The translations under genes were made by a program, and so were the position numbers. The notes under the pieces are model-generated. The model ran no database searches. It was given only the letters and a program-made list of their open reading frames with translations, and was not told where the DNA came from. From Styela clava (taxonomy: Eukaryota; Chordata; Ascidiacea; Stolidobranchia; Styelidae), in contig NC_135251.1 in assembly GCF_964204865.1 (NCBI RefSeq), positions 15,376,001-15,440,000 on the forward strand: a DNA stretch of 64,000 bases. The letters run 5' to 3'. This document shows, one piece after another, positions 35,695 to 48,525 of the stretch. How positions within the stretch are numbered: the first letter of the stretch is position 1; every line of letters starts with the position of its first letter.

Positions 35695-37718
35695 ATGCCT
35701 ACTGTTGTTGTGCATCCGCGTCACCCAGCTTCTAGATATAGATGCAGTTTCACGGTTGTAGGGGTAAGTGATGTGAATTCTGTTTCATAATGATGAGTTG
35801 AATATATAAACTTTCTCAACACGGATCTTTTTTACAGACTTTCCAAGTCCTCATAGGTTTGATTTGTGCAATTCTTGGAGTTGTTCTGATTATTCAATTT
35901 GGTACATCGCAAAATTCCAGCTCTGGTATTGGAACTGGTATTTTGGTAAGATAAATTTATTTATTCTAATAAATTAAACTGTACTACATAAAAAAACAAT
36001 CACAACACAATATCAACTCGTCATAGTGAGAGGTTATAAATTGAACTGGTGTTTATTTTTCCAAATTGCTCCAATGTTTTCAAATATAATTCGGACGAAT
36101 AATAATAATCGGTTTCAAGTTTATATAGCAGAAAGTGACATTGAAATCTATCTAATTAAACAAATAAAAGTTACTTGAAATGCAAATAACAATTGCTCAA
36201 TTTTATTTAAACCAGTTTGCAGCCGATTTTCAAATCAAACAACTAGTTATAAATAAATTGTATTCACTTACAGTACACAATCACTGGAATACTGGCTCTA
36301 TCTGCTGGGAATTCGCCTTCACAGTGTAATGTAAGTATAATAGGAATACATGATATTACACCATTCTAAACCTTGTGTTTTCTGACGATACTTGCCACAA
36401 AATATGACTCCCAGCATCAAATATTTTTTCGATATATAACTGCATATTAAAGAAAAATCTCCGTTAAAGATTAACTACATTTAACATTACTTCACACCAG
36501 TCAGTCATGAGACAATTAATGAGTTGACCCTGTACAGTAAAACAATTTTGGTTATCAAACTGAATACAATGGAACATTATATATATATATAGTCTGCTAA
36601 AAATTTTACACCCTGGTGTAGGTTTTGGGCAGGGGGTTGATCCTAAAATTGTTGGGTTTATTTAAAAAAAAAGGAAGTGGTTTGATTATTTTTGCCTCGA
36701 ATGATTTTTAGATTTATGTTCATTCATTTGTCAAATAAAACTTAATTTGATTACAGGTAATCGCTGGAATGGTATTTGCAATTCTCTCCGCCATTTCAGC
36801 AGCAGCAAATATTGCGCTCGGAATTATGGCTTTAGAACTACTGGCGCATTACTCGCGTCAAAGCTCTCGATATCGAGTTGTGAGTATATATATATATATG
36901 AAATACAATTTTTGCTATACCTTTGACTCACAGTGAAATTTCAACTATCATAATAACGTGGAAAACTTTGAGATACAAAGAAGAATAGATAAATATTTAT
37001 AAATTGGAAGTGATTAATTGGGAAAATTTATTTCATCTCATTTGCTTATCAAGTTTATCATATATGTCATTTCGTCTCATTGTGATAAGAAAAATATTTT
37101 TTTTTTATATAATTCAGAACGAGAGCGCGTACGCGATTATCATCACTGTGATCGTTGTATGCGTTTTTGAATTTATATTTTCAATCGCACACACAATTAT
37201 AAGTTGCTGCGGAAGTTGCTGTGCGTCTGACCCTCAGGTATGTCTGTGTATCGATAGATTTGTATTTTTTATTTTTCAATGAATTTTAAATATCATATAT
37301 CAATTATCATATTTGCATTTAGTATAAATTACACCATCTACAAATGCTTACCTGTATTTCAGACCACCCCGTCTACACACCCAGGCATGGTATCTGCTCC
37401 ACCTGCTTATGGTTAGTATAATATGTTTGTAGTATATTAGGCTTTATCATTCAACTAAATACAGTATTTTTTATTTTGATATTCTAAATAATAATCTGTA
37501 TTTGTATCAGTAGAGAATTAATGTATTCAAAAATATTGAATAATTTTATTCGATAAATCATAGGTAATTTCATGAGTTTATTATTAATTAAATGTTTGTT
37601 ACTTATCCTAAATTTATGACGTATTTAAGGTTTCGCATTTGTTAAGCAATTGTGTTCCGTTTTTGAGAAGTATGTTTTAATTTCAGGCCAAACAAATATT
37701 TCAGAAGTACGAAAATGA
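35695..37718 (+). CDS. MS4A-like four-pass membrane protein, gene A
   Basis: Seven exons: 35695-35763, 35838-35945, 36274-36330, 36757-36879, 37118-37237, 37363-37411 and 37687-37718; 185 residues. Exon 2 carries membrane helix 1 (GLICAILGVVLII). Exons 2-3 cross into helix 2 (GTGIL then YTITGILALSAG), exon 4 carries helix 3 (FAILSAISAAANIALGI) and exon 5 helix 4, ending in SCCGSCC. This follows the MS4A/CD20 pattern: short N-terminus, helices 1-2 closely spaced, conserved -C-N before helix 3, proline-rich tail (APPAYG). MS4A proteins are plasma-membrane or vesicle proteins in signalling and chemosensing in vertebrates; the function here is unknown. First of five tandem paralogues. PolyA signal at 37986. 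Confidence 0.85.
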
Positions 37719-37985
37719 TAAGTTGCCAGAACGTGACATCAAAGGTCAAGGCGCTGGCAAAGTGTTACTTACAAAGACACAGGAAGTTGATCGAACTATC
37801 ACATCTTTCAGAAAATATTCATCATTTGCCATTTGTTAATTTTTCATGTTGCATCAATGGAGACATTAGCTTTCCCTCTCTTTTTTGATTTCATAATTTA
37901 AATCCCCGAGTTTTAGAGAATGATGTCGATTTCTTTTAATGTCATTCCGAGTAAAAGCTTCAGGTTACGACCAAAGGTGGAATCC

Positions 37986-37991
37986 AATAAA
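37986..37991 (+). terminator. PolyA signal of gene A
   Basis: AATAAA 268 bases after the gene A stop. Confidence 0.5.
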
Positions 37992-38849
37992 GTAGTCATG
38001 TTTTAGACAATACATTTCGAATGTCGTAAAATGCTTTTTTTTTTCAGTTGTATCTTGTTTTATTGTTACGTAATTTCTCAAAATGTTTTTGTGTTGATAT
38101 GTTTATATATGAAAATAAACAGTATATACCTTGAATTACTAATGTATTCACGACTATGCCCTTACTTTGGAACAACATCAAATCAGAGTTCCATACGTGT
38201 GATATATTTGGGAACGCAAGTCTTACGGCGAACCACATATAAATATAGAATCCGGTAGCAAAACCTTGGCTTTCGACTCTGTTTGGCCTTCTGGCCGGCC
38301 ACAAGCGGAAATCCGGACGTTTGAACACTGAACAGTATTTGATATCGTTAAAATAAAAAAGCCCGATTTAGTGTTCACAATATTTTTAGTTTAGTTTCTG
38401 CAACGGGAAGGACTAGCCAATTGGACACGCAGAGATAATATACAGACATTACCGCAATGACTGCGGAAATAGTTTATTGCGAATTTCAGTTTTAAATACT
38501 GTATTTTGAAAAAATGAAAAATTAAAACGCCGTTATCGTCATCTATGAAGTTACGAAAACAGTTGGTTTTGAGCCCCCCAAGTTCAAAAATTTTCCGCCA
38601 TTTCTGGCAAAGAAGGTTTTGCGTTTTCACATGTCTGTACGTTTGGCTAGCGTTTGAAGCTGAATCTGTTTTGTATAATTCATTGAACAGCAAAGATTTA
38701 ATTGAACGTAATGTTCAATTTAGCTAGGACGCTTTCGATCACCGAATATCACGAGGTCGTGAATAAGGGCAATGAGGATAGAAAATGTTAACCACATTTA
38801 TTGAACTAATTGATTTAAAGCTAAACAATGGTAACACAAAAAATTACGG

Positions 38850-39067
38850 CGCTCCCGTAGTATGTGAACCAAGATGGTGGACACCGGAAAATAATATATA
38901 TGTGTACCAGGTTAGGGTTAGGCCATAAATTTTGTCCAATTTTCCTTATTTTAGTTCTATTACAAGTTCGGGAACTAGCCAAGTGTCTTCCGTAGTATTT
39001 GTATCTGTAATTATGGCCTAACCGTAACCTGGTACACATACTACGTTCCAATGTACTGCGGGAGTAC
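38850..39067. mobile_element. Foldback MITE, CTCCCGTAG family, long form
   Basis: Starts GCGCTCCCGTAGTATGTG, ends TGCGGGAGTACC. The interior has ACCAGGTTAGGGTTAGGCC on the left and its inverse on the right, and the same TTTTAGTTCTATTACAAGTT core as 15234 and 22574. The flanks do not show a clean 8-bp duplication. Confidence 0.75.
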
Positions 39068-40392
39068 CAACATGACTATGTTACGTGTATATTAAATTAT
39101 TGACTTCTCCGCCTCAAAAAGCGAAAAAGAATTGTTTTATTATATTGAATTATTAATTTTCTTAAGTCACTGCATAATTAATTTGACGAAATCCACAAAA
39201 AGAATCACAAAGTTCAAAATGGCACGAATGAAGGGGGAGGGGGGGGGGGGGTTAAAAAGGGAACCCCGAACTTACAGACCTATATTGAGAAATATTTCAA
39301 AAAAATTCCCACTTACATAAAATACTATGTAAACGGGGGTTTCCTTCGCATCATCAGTATCAAAAACAACATCTTTAAAGTGTACGAATAAATATTAAAA
39401 ATAAATAAAAATAAATATAATAACTTCCATCGCAAAGTATTTTGCAATAATGTCTTGAACTGGCGAAATAAAGGAGAAGTTGACAATATCTTGATGTCAT
39501 ACTAAAAACATGTAAAATGTATTTTCACGTGCCTAGGGCGTTTACGCAATACGTCTTACTGTATTATTGTACTGAAATGAATTAAAACGTGGAAATAACC
39601 GAAATATGTAATTGAATAGGTATTTCAGACATTTTCGAAGACGCAAAGAAATAATTTGTTTCAACAAATTATTTGTAACTTTCAACGCCTTCTCATGTTT
39701 CGGAAATTGGAAATCTCACATGAAAACAAAACAGTTCAAAAATGTTATTCGCTTCATTTGATATTTTTTAGATTTTCTTACTTGTAAATAATATAAAAGT
39801 TCAATATTTTAAAAATTTTGAACATTAGCAACTAGTCACGCTGGAGATGACGCAACTTTTCTTCGAGGAAGGAAACTGATTTAAAAGAATATCACGAACT
39901 AATAAATATTACTCATAAATTTATGTCAAGAATAAGAAAACATCTACTAAGTTTTATTAGTTAGAACGCCATGGTACTGCTAGCAAGAATAGCATCGTCA
40001 ATTGGAGCGAAAATATTGTATAGCAACTTCCAGTTCTACTGATTAATAAGCAATTCATCAAAATTGCATGTTATATATCAGATATAATGAATTGTGGCCT
40101 AAATTAACGCAGTTTCATAGGGAATTATTTTGCTTCATCTATAGATATCACAGTGAGAGCTGAACATACTTCTTTTAAAAAATCTTGAAATAATATTTCA
40201 CTTTATATTGTAATTTGGAGGAAACCCGAATTATCTTATATGGCTGCGATCTTAAGAAAGCAGGAATCATTTTTAAATGAATTCTATATCGTGATAAATT
40301 TACAACGTTTATTTAAAATTGAGATACAACATTTCAGAATAAACTATTTTTTTTGGCAATTATTGTGTGTCATTCATTCGGATTCACAAAAG

Positions 40393-42562
40393 ATGTCTTT
40401 TGTTGCAACAAAGATTCCAAAGCATCCAGCTACTAATCACAAATGCAGCTTTATAATTATCGGGGTAAGTAAAATGCTGGGTATTTTTTTCTAAAGGTAA
40501 AATAATGAAAGATTAAAATTTTTTTTTACAGATTTTTGAAGTTTTGGCGGGTCTGATTTGTTCTATTGTCGGAATTTTATTAGTTGCTCAAATCGGTTCA
40601 AGCGGGACATCAACCAACGCCAAATCCGGGATAGGCACTGGTGTGCTGGTGAGATATACTGATGATGATTTGGGTTACATAAGGTCTTATGGAAAATTCA
40701 AACATTTTGTTTTTGACTTCAAAATAGTGTGAAAGTGTATATGTGTTGATTTCCTTGGCGATAGGTCAATATGGATTAGGTAGGCTACTAGAAACTATAA
40801 AAGATCAATACTTTTAGTATGTGTGTACCGGTTAGGATTCAGGTTGTACGACATTTTGGTGCGCATACTTCTGGAGCACCCATATTCTTTTACTCAAGCC
40901 ATTCGTAATTTCGTAAACGAATTCAATTCTTGTAAAAATCCTTTTTTTACAGTACGTCATCTCTGGAATATTAGCTCTATCCGCTGGTCAGTCACCTACA
41001 CAATGTAATGTAAGTAGAATATCAATGTTTTTGTAAGGTTGAAGGTCAGTTGCCCCAAGATATTTTATTAATACCGATGTAAACTAGTTCAGAAGATATA
41101 TGTATATCATTGTTTTTCTTCAAGTCAACATACAAAACAATGTTTCACAAAAACCGTTTGTAAAAGATGCAACGCAATGCCATTTTTTTACAAAAACGTG
41201 TTATTCTATGTTTTCCTGGCCGTTTTTTTAAAGACATGTGATATAAAAAAAATATTAGTAAAATTCAAACAAATACACCAGTCAGCCACACCTATACACA
41301 AAAAAACATGCATCATCATTTCCTATATACAACCTATGCATTTATACTAATATCTAGAAATATTTTTCACGTTGGCTAATTGCTACACCACATCGCATTT
41401 TGCTTGCAATTATAATTGGTAATCTTTGGGTGTTGAAGTTTACGGGAGCGAAAAGAACTTTTGCTTATTGAAATATACAGAAACACACTTGTAGACTTTG
41501 CAAAGTGAAATCATAATAATTACTTTGTTTATAGATAATCGGAGGAATGATACTGGCATCTATATCTGCTTTCATATCGTCTGCAATAGTGGTTCTAGGA
41601 ATATGGATTTTGCAAATATGGGGAACATACGAAAACCGTTTGGTAGGCATTAATATAACGTAGTTGGAAATCAACATATGCATCTTTTACCATAGATTTT
41701 TTTTTCTATTTTGCACGCACGAATGGGCTTGTAATAAGCTACATAGGCTTCTTTAGGCATCAATGTTTGGCCAAAATATCAGGGTAATGTAAATATAAAA
41801 ACAGCAATTTAAGTTGTCCTTGAGAGTCTCTATAAGTTGTTCATAACCTCACTTAACAAATATATTTTTCTGCTGCAGGGAAGTCGGATACATGGAATTA
41901 TGGCCACCATAATTGTTGCTTGTGCAATCGAGTTCGTGTTTGCTTTGGCACATTTAGTCTACTGCTGCCGCGCAAGATGCTGTACAAGATCAAGCAGTCA
42001 GGTATTTGTACTTTATAGTGATTTAGTTTTCTTCTTACAAATTTTGGTCTTTAAGATACGATGAACAAGTTGAAGCGTTTAGAATCAAACCTTCGACTGA
42101 GTTACAAAAGTTAATATTCTGAATGAGGTTTTTAATATTGGTTGGGAAATTTCCCGAAAAAGCATGATGACACATACCTTAAAAATGCCACACCGCCATA
42201 ACTAATATTTACGAGGACGATTATGCAATAATATGATTCTCTACACATTAAAGGTCAGGCAAATATCACAGAAGAGATGCCATAGTCCTATATACGACGA
42301 TCATTTGGACTGCAAGGTTCTATCTGAAAATTTAATGCAAGAAGCGCAGCTGAATTATAAATAATGCAGTCAGTGTTACCATATACAACTTTAACACAAA
42401 AGATCGAAGTATAATTGCGGACAAATGATTGTTTTTAGATTTTAGTTGTTGATTTCACGTATTTTTCAATTTTACATTTTTTTCCCCTAGATACCTTTGT
42501 CGATTTGCTCCATATTTTACACTTTTCTCATTATAATTTGTGATAAAATTTTGCATCCATGA
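40393..42562 (+). CDS. MS4A-like four-pass membrane protein, gene B
   Basis: Six exons: 40393-40464, 40532-40648, 40953-41009, 41535-41642, 41879-42001 and 42491-42562; 182 residues. It is the closest relative of gene A: GLICSIVGILL for helix 1, GIGTGVL then YVISGILALSAG, TQCN at the end of exon 3, GGMILASISAF for helix 3, and YCCRARCC after helix 4. The last exon is inferred from a strong pyrimidine tract plus TAG before 42491. It encodes a hydrophobic tail without the PPAY-type motif of genes A, C and D, so the 3' end is less certain than the rest. A MITE fragment (40819-40880) sits in intron 2. PolyA signal at 42601. Confidence 0.8.
40819..40880 (-). mobile_element. Foldback MITE fragment in gene B intron
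   Basis: Right part only: AGGTTGTACGACATTTTGG then TGCGCATACTTCTGGAGCACC, matching the right arm of the short-form family (6191, 33197). Confidence 0.65.
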
Positions 42563-42600
42563 TCTGTATAAATTTAGTTAATAGTTAATAGTATACTAAA

Positions 42601-42606
42601 AATAAA
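42601..42606 (+). terminator. PolyA signal of gene B
   Basis: AATAAA 39 bases after the inferred gene B stop; its position supports the proposed last exon. Confidence 0.5.
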
Positions 42607-43901
42607 GTTTTTCTCTTTAAAATATTTAAGGTAGGTCAATCAATGGGTCGTGTTTGACGGTCCCTATTGAATCGTTTTGTTGTTTTTATTGTTGGGGTAT
42701 CAAAAAAGTTCTTAAAATAATGAGCCAAGTAATTTCCAGAAGCACATGCACAATTCTGGTAGAAATCTTAAACTAATCAATCGCAAGTCTCTATAAATTG
42801 GAAAACGAATTCGTTGTGATTTTTTGAATTTTAAAAAAGTAATATAACTGACATTTTTATTTAAAATCTGTCCCTCCAAGCCAAACTGGTGAGAATGTCT
42901 CATCCGGCCCTACGTAATTCACTCTAAAATATGAAAATGGAATTGGAGAAATCTGCTTATGTAATTGATTTATTTGTCTACAATGATTTTATCGGGCAAG
43001 CATTTTTTCGTGATATATGACACAGTAAACTGTTACGCCTTTGTTTCTCTATTCCCACTCACTGTCAGAAATTCCCTTATCGAAAGGGATGAATTTTTCA
43101 GCTGTTCCTTGCGGAAAATATACAATCTACGGCGGGGATTCAACCTCGAAAATGTTACAACAATTGCGTTCAACGTAAGCGCCTCACTATGTTTACTAAT
43201 AACGCTATTATCCCGAAAAATACAATTTATTTAATGAGAATAGAAAATTGATTGAACACACATTATGTTTTATTTCATTACAATCAAAAATTAATTTGTG
43301 ATAGTAATTTAAATGTGACTCATTGGAAACAAAACATCAAAAATAAAATGAGCATTCTTCTGAGGATACATTGGGAACAAATTCTCAAATTTCGGGAAAA
43401 TTGATAAATATTTAGATAAGATATACAAAAACAAAGATGACAAGACCATAAATTATAACGCCCGGGGCGCTAGCAGATATCGCGAATTCTCTTTTTATTT
43501 TTCGTCATTTATTGACAACATCAGCTGACAATTGAGACAAGTCGTGATAGTCAGTTCTAATCAAATGTGCGATGACAATGAAGGTGTTTTGCTTTACTTA
43601 GTTTCTACTTCTACCTGTTTTGCTGGGACTCGGAGCTTTTAGCTTCAATTTTCTGAACAGATGAAAAGTTTCACTGAAATCAGAAATTAGTTTTCGGAAT
43701 AACTTGACGGTTTTTTATATCCAGTCTACGTTTTAGCGTCTTTTTATAGTAAGATCTGTGCAGAGCAATTATGAAAATATATCGTTCATATATGTTCATA
43801 TTATAATGCTGATATTATTATAATTCATATTAGGAGCCGTGATTTTTGAACGCAGTAATTGGATGCTATCGACGTAACTGATATAGGCCTATAGTCTATA
43901 T

Positions 43902-44383
43902 CAGGGGTGTGCAACCTTTTATGCAGGCGGGCCAAACATTGATAACTGGGTATTTACAGGCACAAAATAGTGTCTTTTTGTTATTGACCTCATGGCATTA
44001 TTGGGAGTCCTTGCATAAATGCTGAAATAAAACGCATAAATTTCTGAAAACTGGCATTCTAATTTATTTTCACACCGAATTTGAACGAATTCAGTGAGAA
44101 ATTTGCTGCTGGATGTTTTTCCCGGCTACTTTCATTCAAATTTGCTTCAATGGAAGTGCTAACAATTCGATATCCATTTTCAAGTTCTTCGTCTTCCAGG
44201 CGGTTTTATGGCGCCCATTTTAGAAAAAAATATGTTGAGCCGAAAAGTGCCATATTCGAAGCCATGACTTTTTTCAAGTGTATAAATTATCTTGGTTGAG
44301 ATGTTTTAACACTTCTCCGCGGGCCACACAATTCTCTCTTGCGGTCCGCATTTTGCCCGCGAGACGCACTTTGCACACCCCTG
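43902..44383. mobile_element. hAT-like non-autonomous element
   Basis: 482 bp with ends CAGGGGTGTGCAACC and TTTGCACACCCCTG. Flanks GTCTATAT (43894-43901) and GTCCATAT (44384-44391) agree at seven of eight bases. GCGGGCC and GCGGTCCGC motifs lie just inside the ends. An internal open frame (44081-44299) shows no transposase motif. Confidence 0.8.
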
Positions 44384-44558
44384 GTCCATATAATCGTTGA
44401 ATTAGAAATATGTTTCAAGAACACATTTATTAAAACGATATTTTATGCCAATCTTTCATAGGTTTTTTTAAATACCATACAGTACACTATAACCATTTCT
44501 TAACTGTGACGAACGAACCCCTCTTTTTCTTACTTATAAACTCTCTTACATCGAAACC

Positions 44559-47519
44559 ATGACAACTGAATTGCCAAATGCTTTGTTTCCTTCAACGTCT
44601 GATTATGCACAGAGAAAAAAAATTAATCGACAGTTTGTGACAGTCGGGGTAAGTGTTCTTATCAGTTTGTTTCAATGTTCAAATTTTTAATTTAAAAATC
44701 AACATTAATCCGTAGAGCTTTGTACTTAAGACTAACAAATGACAAACAAATGTTAATCAAACGTTTCGTGAGATTCCATGCTTTATTAAGTCGACAGTTA
44801 ACAGTGGTGAATGCCCATCTATTATTTTAATGAAGTAGTAATCATAATTAGTTATTTTTTCCCTTCATTAGATGATGCAGTTCATCATAGGAATCGGATG
44901 TGTTGTGATTGGAGGAATCTTGACTGCTATCAGTTCAGCCTATCTCGTAACCTGTACCACAGTTGCCGGAGGACTAATTGTGAGATTTTTCTACTCGTCA
45001 AAAATTTGTATATAATTTTATTTTTATTAATACAATTCATAATAAAAAAACAAAAAAAAAACTTGCCTTTGATAATGTTTAATGTAGTCCTTGCTCGCTC
45101 AACATCACATACTGAACGATAGTGTTGTGTTATGTAGGCATTTGACATTTTCAGTCTTGTAACAATTTCTGACTCGTTTTTCATTTCAGTTCATCGTTGC
45201 TGGGTGTTTAGCATTTGCAACTGGATATCCGTTCAATAATGTCATAGTAAGTTTTTAACATTTATAGCCAGCTATATAAATCAAATTTATGACATATTAA
45301 ATACTCAAAGTAGAATCTAGTATATGTGCATTTAGTACTTTGGGTTTTTGACATCTTTATGTCAATGTAGCTGAGTAATACGAGTACCATAATTTACGGA
45401 CCATGATGCGCACTTTAAATCCTTTTTTCTCAGAAACATCGATCGTGCGGCTTATAAGCCAAATGAATGGATGTTTTACAAACAAACCGCATTCTCACGC
45501 AATAAATAATGTAAAAACAATTGTAATTGTAATAAGCATTGTAATAGCAACTACGACCAGGTGCACATCCAGAATTGAATTAACGGAGGAGGAGGCTTAC
45601 TCTGGAATTTGTACTGTAAACCGATACTTCTTAAAAACCATTTCGTCTCATAGCCCGATGTGCCTTTTGTATGAAAAAAACAGCAATCTGAGCAATTTAT
45701 TGACAGTGCGCCCTATGGTTCGTAAAATACGGTAATAGCATGTTTTGCACAAAAGCCGAAAAATGTACGGTTGGATATGTTTAAAATACCTTCTCAAAGT
45801 TTTGATACATACCGTTTATTGCGCAAGCCGAATACTTTTCAACCTTTAAATTTATGCCATTCAATGATATTTAACTTGATTGTTAAACTTTATATTATAT
45901 ATATGAATATGTTAATAAGAACCATAAACTCATAATCATAAAATATTTACCAATTTCACAAAGAAATTAATTCCTTGTTTTACAGATGATTTTTAGCATT
46001 GTGGTGACGTCTCTATCAGCAACGTTCTCAGCAATCTTAACAATTCTAGGAGGTTTGCGGTTGGCAAATACAATTGATTATGGATATTATGACCAGGTTT
46101 CTCTTTTTATATTACTGAAGGACACGACTATCAGAAAATATGGAGAATTCAAACCAAATATAGATTGATTTTGATTTAAGGCATCGTGTTTTAGCAGGAA
46201 AAAATTAACAGATCAAAGGTTTGGACATCCACTCGACAACTCTACTTCATCTACTCTCTCTTAACATTTGCCCAAAGTTTGATATCCATCTTAGCCAAAA
46301 ACACACCAATGAATCATTTGTACATACGTACTGTACTTTTAATTTGGTATTTTATTTAATTACAACGCAAGATGGGTATTATGAATTGAATTTACTGATT
46401 TTTATTCAGGATGACTTCAACGTTTGGGCGTCGAGAATATTATGTGGGGTGAGCGGTATAGAGTTTATTACGTCGTTGGTTCATTTGGTTTTATGCTCTC
46501 AAGAGTTATGCTGTTCAACAAATCAGGTTTGTTTACAATGGCATATTTTTTTCAAATATATCATGTAACGTATATTTGGAAGTTTCGGAGGAAATTTACT
46601 GAATATATTGGGTATCTGTGACCCACATTCATTCTACTATGACAAGATAAAGTTTCCATTTATTAAAAAGGAAAAAATAGATCCATGTATATAAAAATAG
46701 ACAATATAAAATATAATTAACTAACTGCCTGCTCAAGTATTTATATATTTTTACATATAGATTCCTCCTTCGGGACCAACGTTGATGGCATTACATGCGC
46801 CCATGGTTGCTGCACCACCTCCATACGGTAGGTATTGTGTTTATTGGTTATTCAAGATACACAATCTGGATTGCTATTTTTTCGTCAACTTTTCATCTTC
46901 ATCTGAGTATATTTCTAAATGGTAATTCAGTTCATAAATTAGTTCAAGTTATAAAAGATGGGTACTTATTTGCATGTCCTACTCCAGTACTATTAGAACG
47001 TAATTAAGCGGAGCAAACTTCAACCGGACTACCTCAGAGCTCTAATAAAAATATAACAATTATGTTGCCAAATTCTCATATTTTGTAAAGATCTTAATAG
47101 AAGATAATGACACACACTTAAAACCTTAGAATAATTCTAAACCAAATTACGAACCACCAACAAAAAACAAAAAAAATCTCATTTTGTGAACACCGGAAAG
47201 ACGTCACCAATCTTCTCTACACATTTCCTTGCATTCAAACATACCAATAACACAAAAGGGTTAAATATCATTAAAATCCATAGGAACCATTCTATATACT
47301 AGCAACACAATTTTCAAGAATTTGACTAGAGTTAAAATTGTTATTCAATAATTAATCACAAAAACCTTTACTTCACAATATCGAGGAATTGCCAAATTTC
47401 ATACCTTACTATCATACAATTCTTATTCTAATTTTATTTTAATTTTTGATATTCAACTCATTTTTTCAGAACAATCATCGGTTCCATATAAACAGTTTAC
47501 TGATGATCCTGTTGAGTAG
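44559..47519 (+). CDS. MS4A-like four-pass membrane protein, gene C
   Basis: Seven exons: 44559-44648, 44872-44979, 45190-45246, 45986-46096, 46410-46526, 46761-46827 and 47470-47519 (TAG); 199 residues. It has the same exon plan as genes A and D but the most diverged sequence. Helix 1 is FIIGIGCVVIGGIL, exon 3 is FIVAGCLAFATG, and helix 3 starts FSIVVTSLSATFSAIL. Exon 3 ends NNVI rather than -C-N, so the cysteine shared by A, B, D and E is missing. The cysteine cluster after helix 4 is reduced to CSQELCC. The tail has APPPYG followed by SVPYKQF. The intron between exons 3 and 4 holds a transposon-like element (45385-45734). Confidence 0.82.
45385..45734. mobile_element. DNA-transposon remnant with TACCgTATTTTACGGACCAT-type ends
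   Basis: Left TACCATAATTTACGGACCAT followed by GATGCGCACT. Right, reverse-complemented, TACCGTATTTTACGAACCAT followed by AGGGCGCACT. The ends are thus a 30-bp imperfect inverted repeat. The interior reading frame (45403-45735) has no family match by eye. Confidence 0.65.
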
Positions 47520-48474
47520 AATAAAATCCAGGTAATACTTGGGTATTGATAAAAATCGCTATTATTACACTCTGAGTATATTTTCGAAACGAGTTTAAAG
47601 CACCCCTCCGTGACTTACTACATCATGCTTATATAAAGTAAAATTACTATATGAACGTTGTTTACCTTCATTTCACTTGATATTCGCAATTTTTAAAGCA
47701 CTCACAATTATGATGATATGCTAATTTCACTAAAAGATAATATAATCGACAATAGAGTTTTATAAAATGGAATATATATATTTGCGATTAAATATTTGAA
47801 TGACAGATATGCATGCCCGACTGTCGGTTACAATAGCTAATTCGCTTATGCTCTTTTTATTTAGATAACAAGATCATCAAGAAATTCGCAATTATACAAA
47901 TATAGTCAAATATCAATAACTTCGTGAATTGAACATCAACGACGAATAAATGACTAAAAGGCCCTGATTGTTTTTCCACATTGTTTATGCATATATCATT
48001 TTTTTTATTGTTATGATACCTTTGTTTCGTATTGTGCTACTATTTCAAATTTATTGCTGAAATAAATCAAAACCAATTGTTGATGGGTTTATGTGTGAGT
48101 TATTTGGGGATAAATAAGATTGTCTACCAGGAGGTATATTGTGAGTCCATATCTCGTTTTCGTCTAATTCAACCATAGTTAGCGGCTAATCTTGACCATA
48201 TGAGGATTTTCTGAAAAAATTTTAGGTTTTCCTGGATAATTCAAATTCCCAAATATTGACGCTTGATCACAACAGATTCACATGGATCTAGAAATCAAAT
48301 AAACATCCACGAACGCTACCTCATGTCATATAGCCCATATAGTCAAAGCCACCATTCAATGACACTTGAACCTTTTTTTGTACAGGTGTAGAAATAATCA
48401 CATATCTAAGACGCTGTTGTGTGATCTGTTTTAGATATATATTTATGTAACAATGACATGTTCAAAACGCTACC

Positions 48475-48525
48475 CATATCTGTGACATTGCCGGAAGAAA
48501 AATCTCATATCTGTGACATTGCCGG
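48475..48525 (+). repeat. Short direct repeat
   Basis: CATATCTGTGACATTGCCGG occurs twice, about 31 bases apart. Confidence 0.7.

Larger units (their letters stand above)
37719..40392. other. Intergenic region A-B
   Basis: Gene A 3'UTR, one foldback MITE (38850-39067) and a G-run near 39237-39250. No coding sequence supported. Confidence 0.6.
42563..44558. other. Intergenic region B-C
   Basis: Gene B 3'UTR and the hAT-like element at 43902-44383. The open frame at 42965-43234 shows no family signature. Confidence 0.6.
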
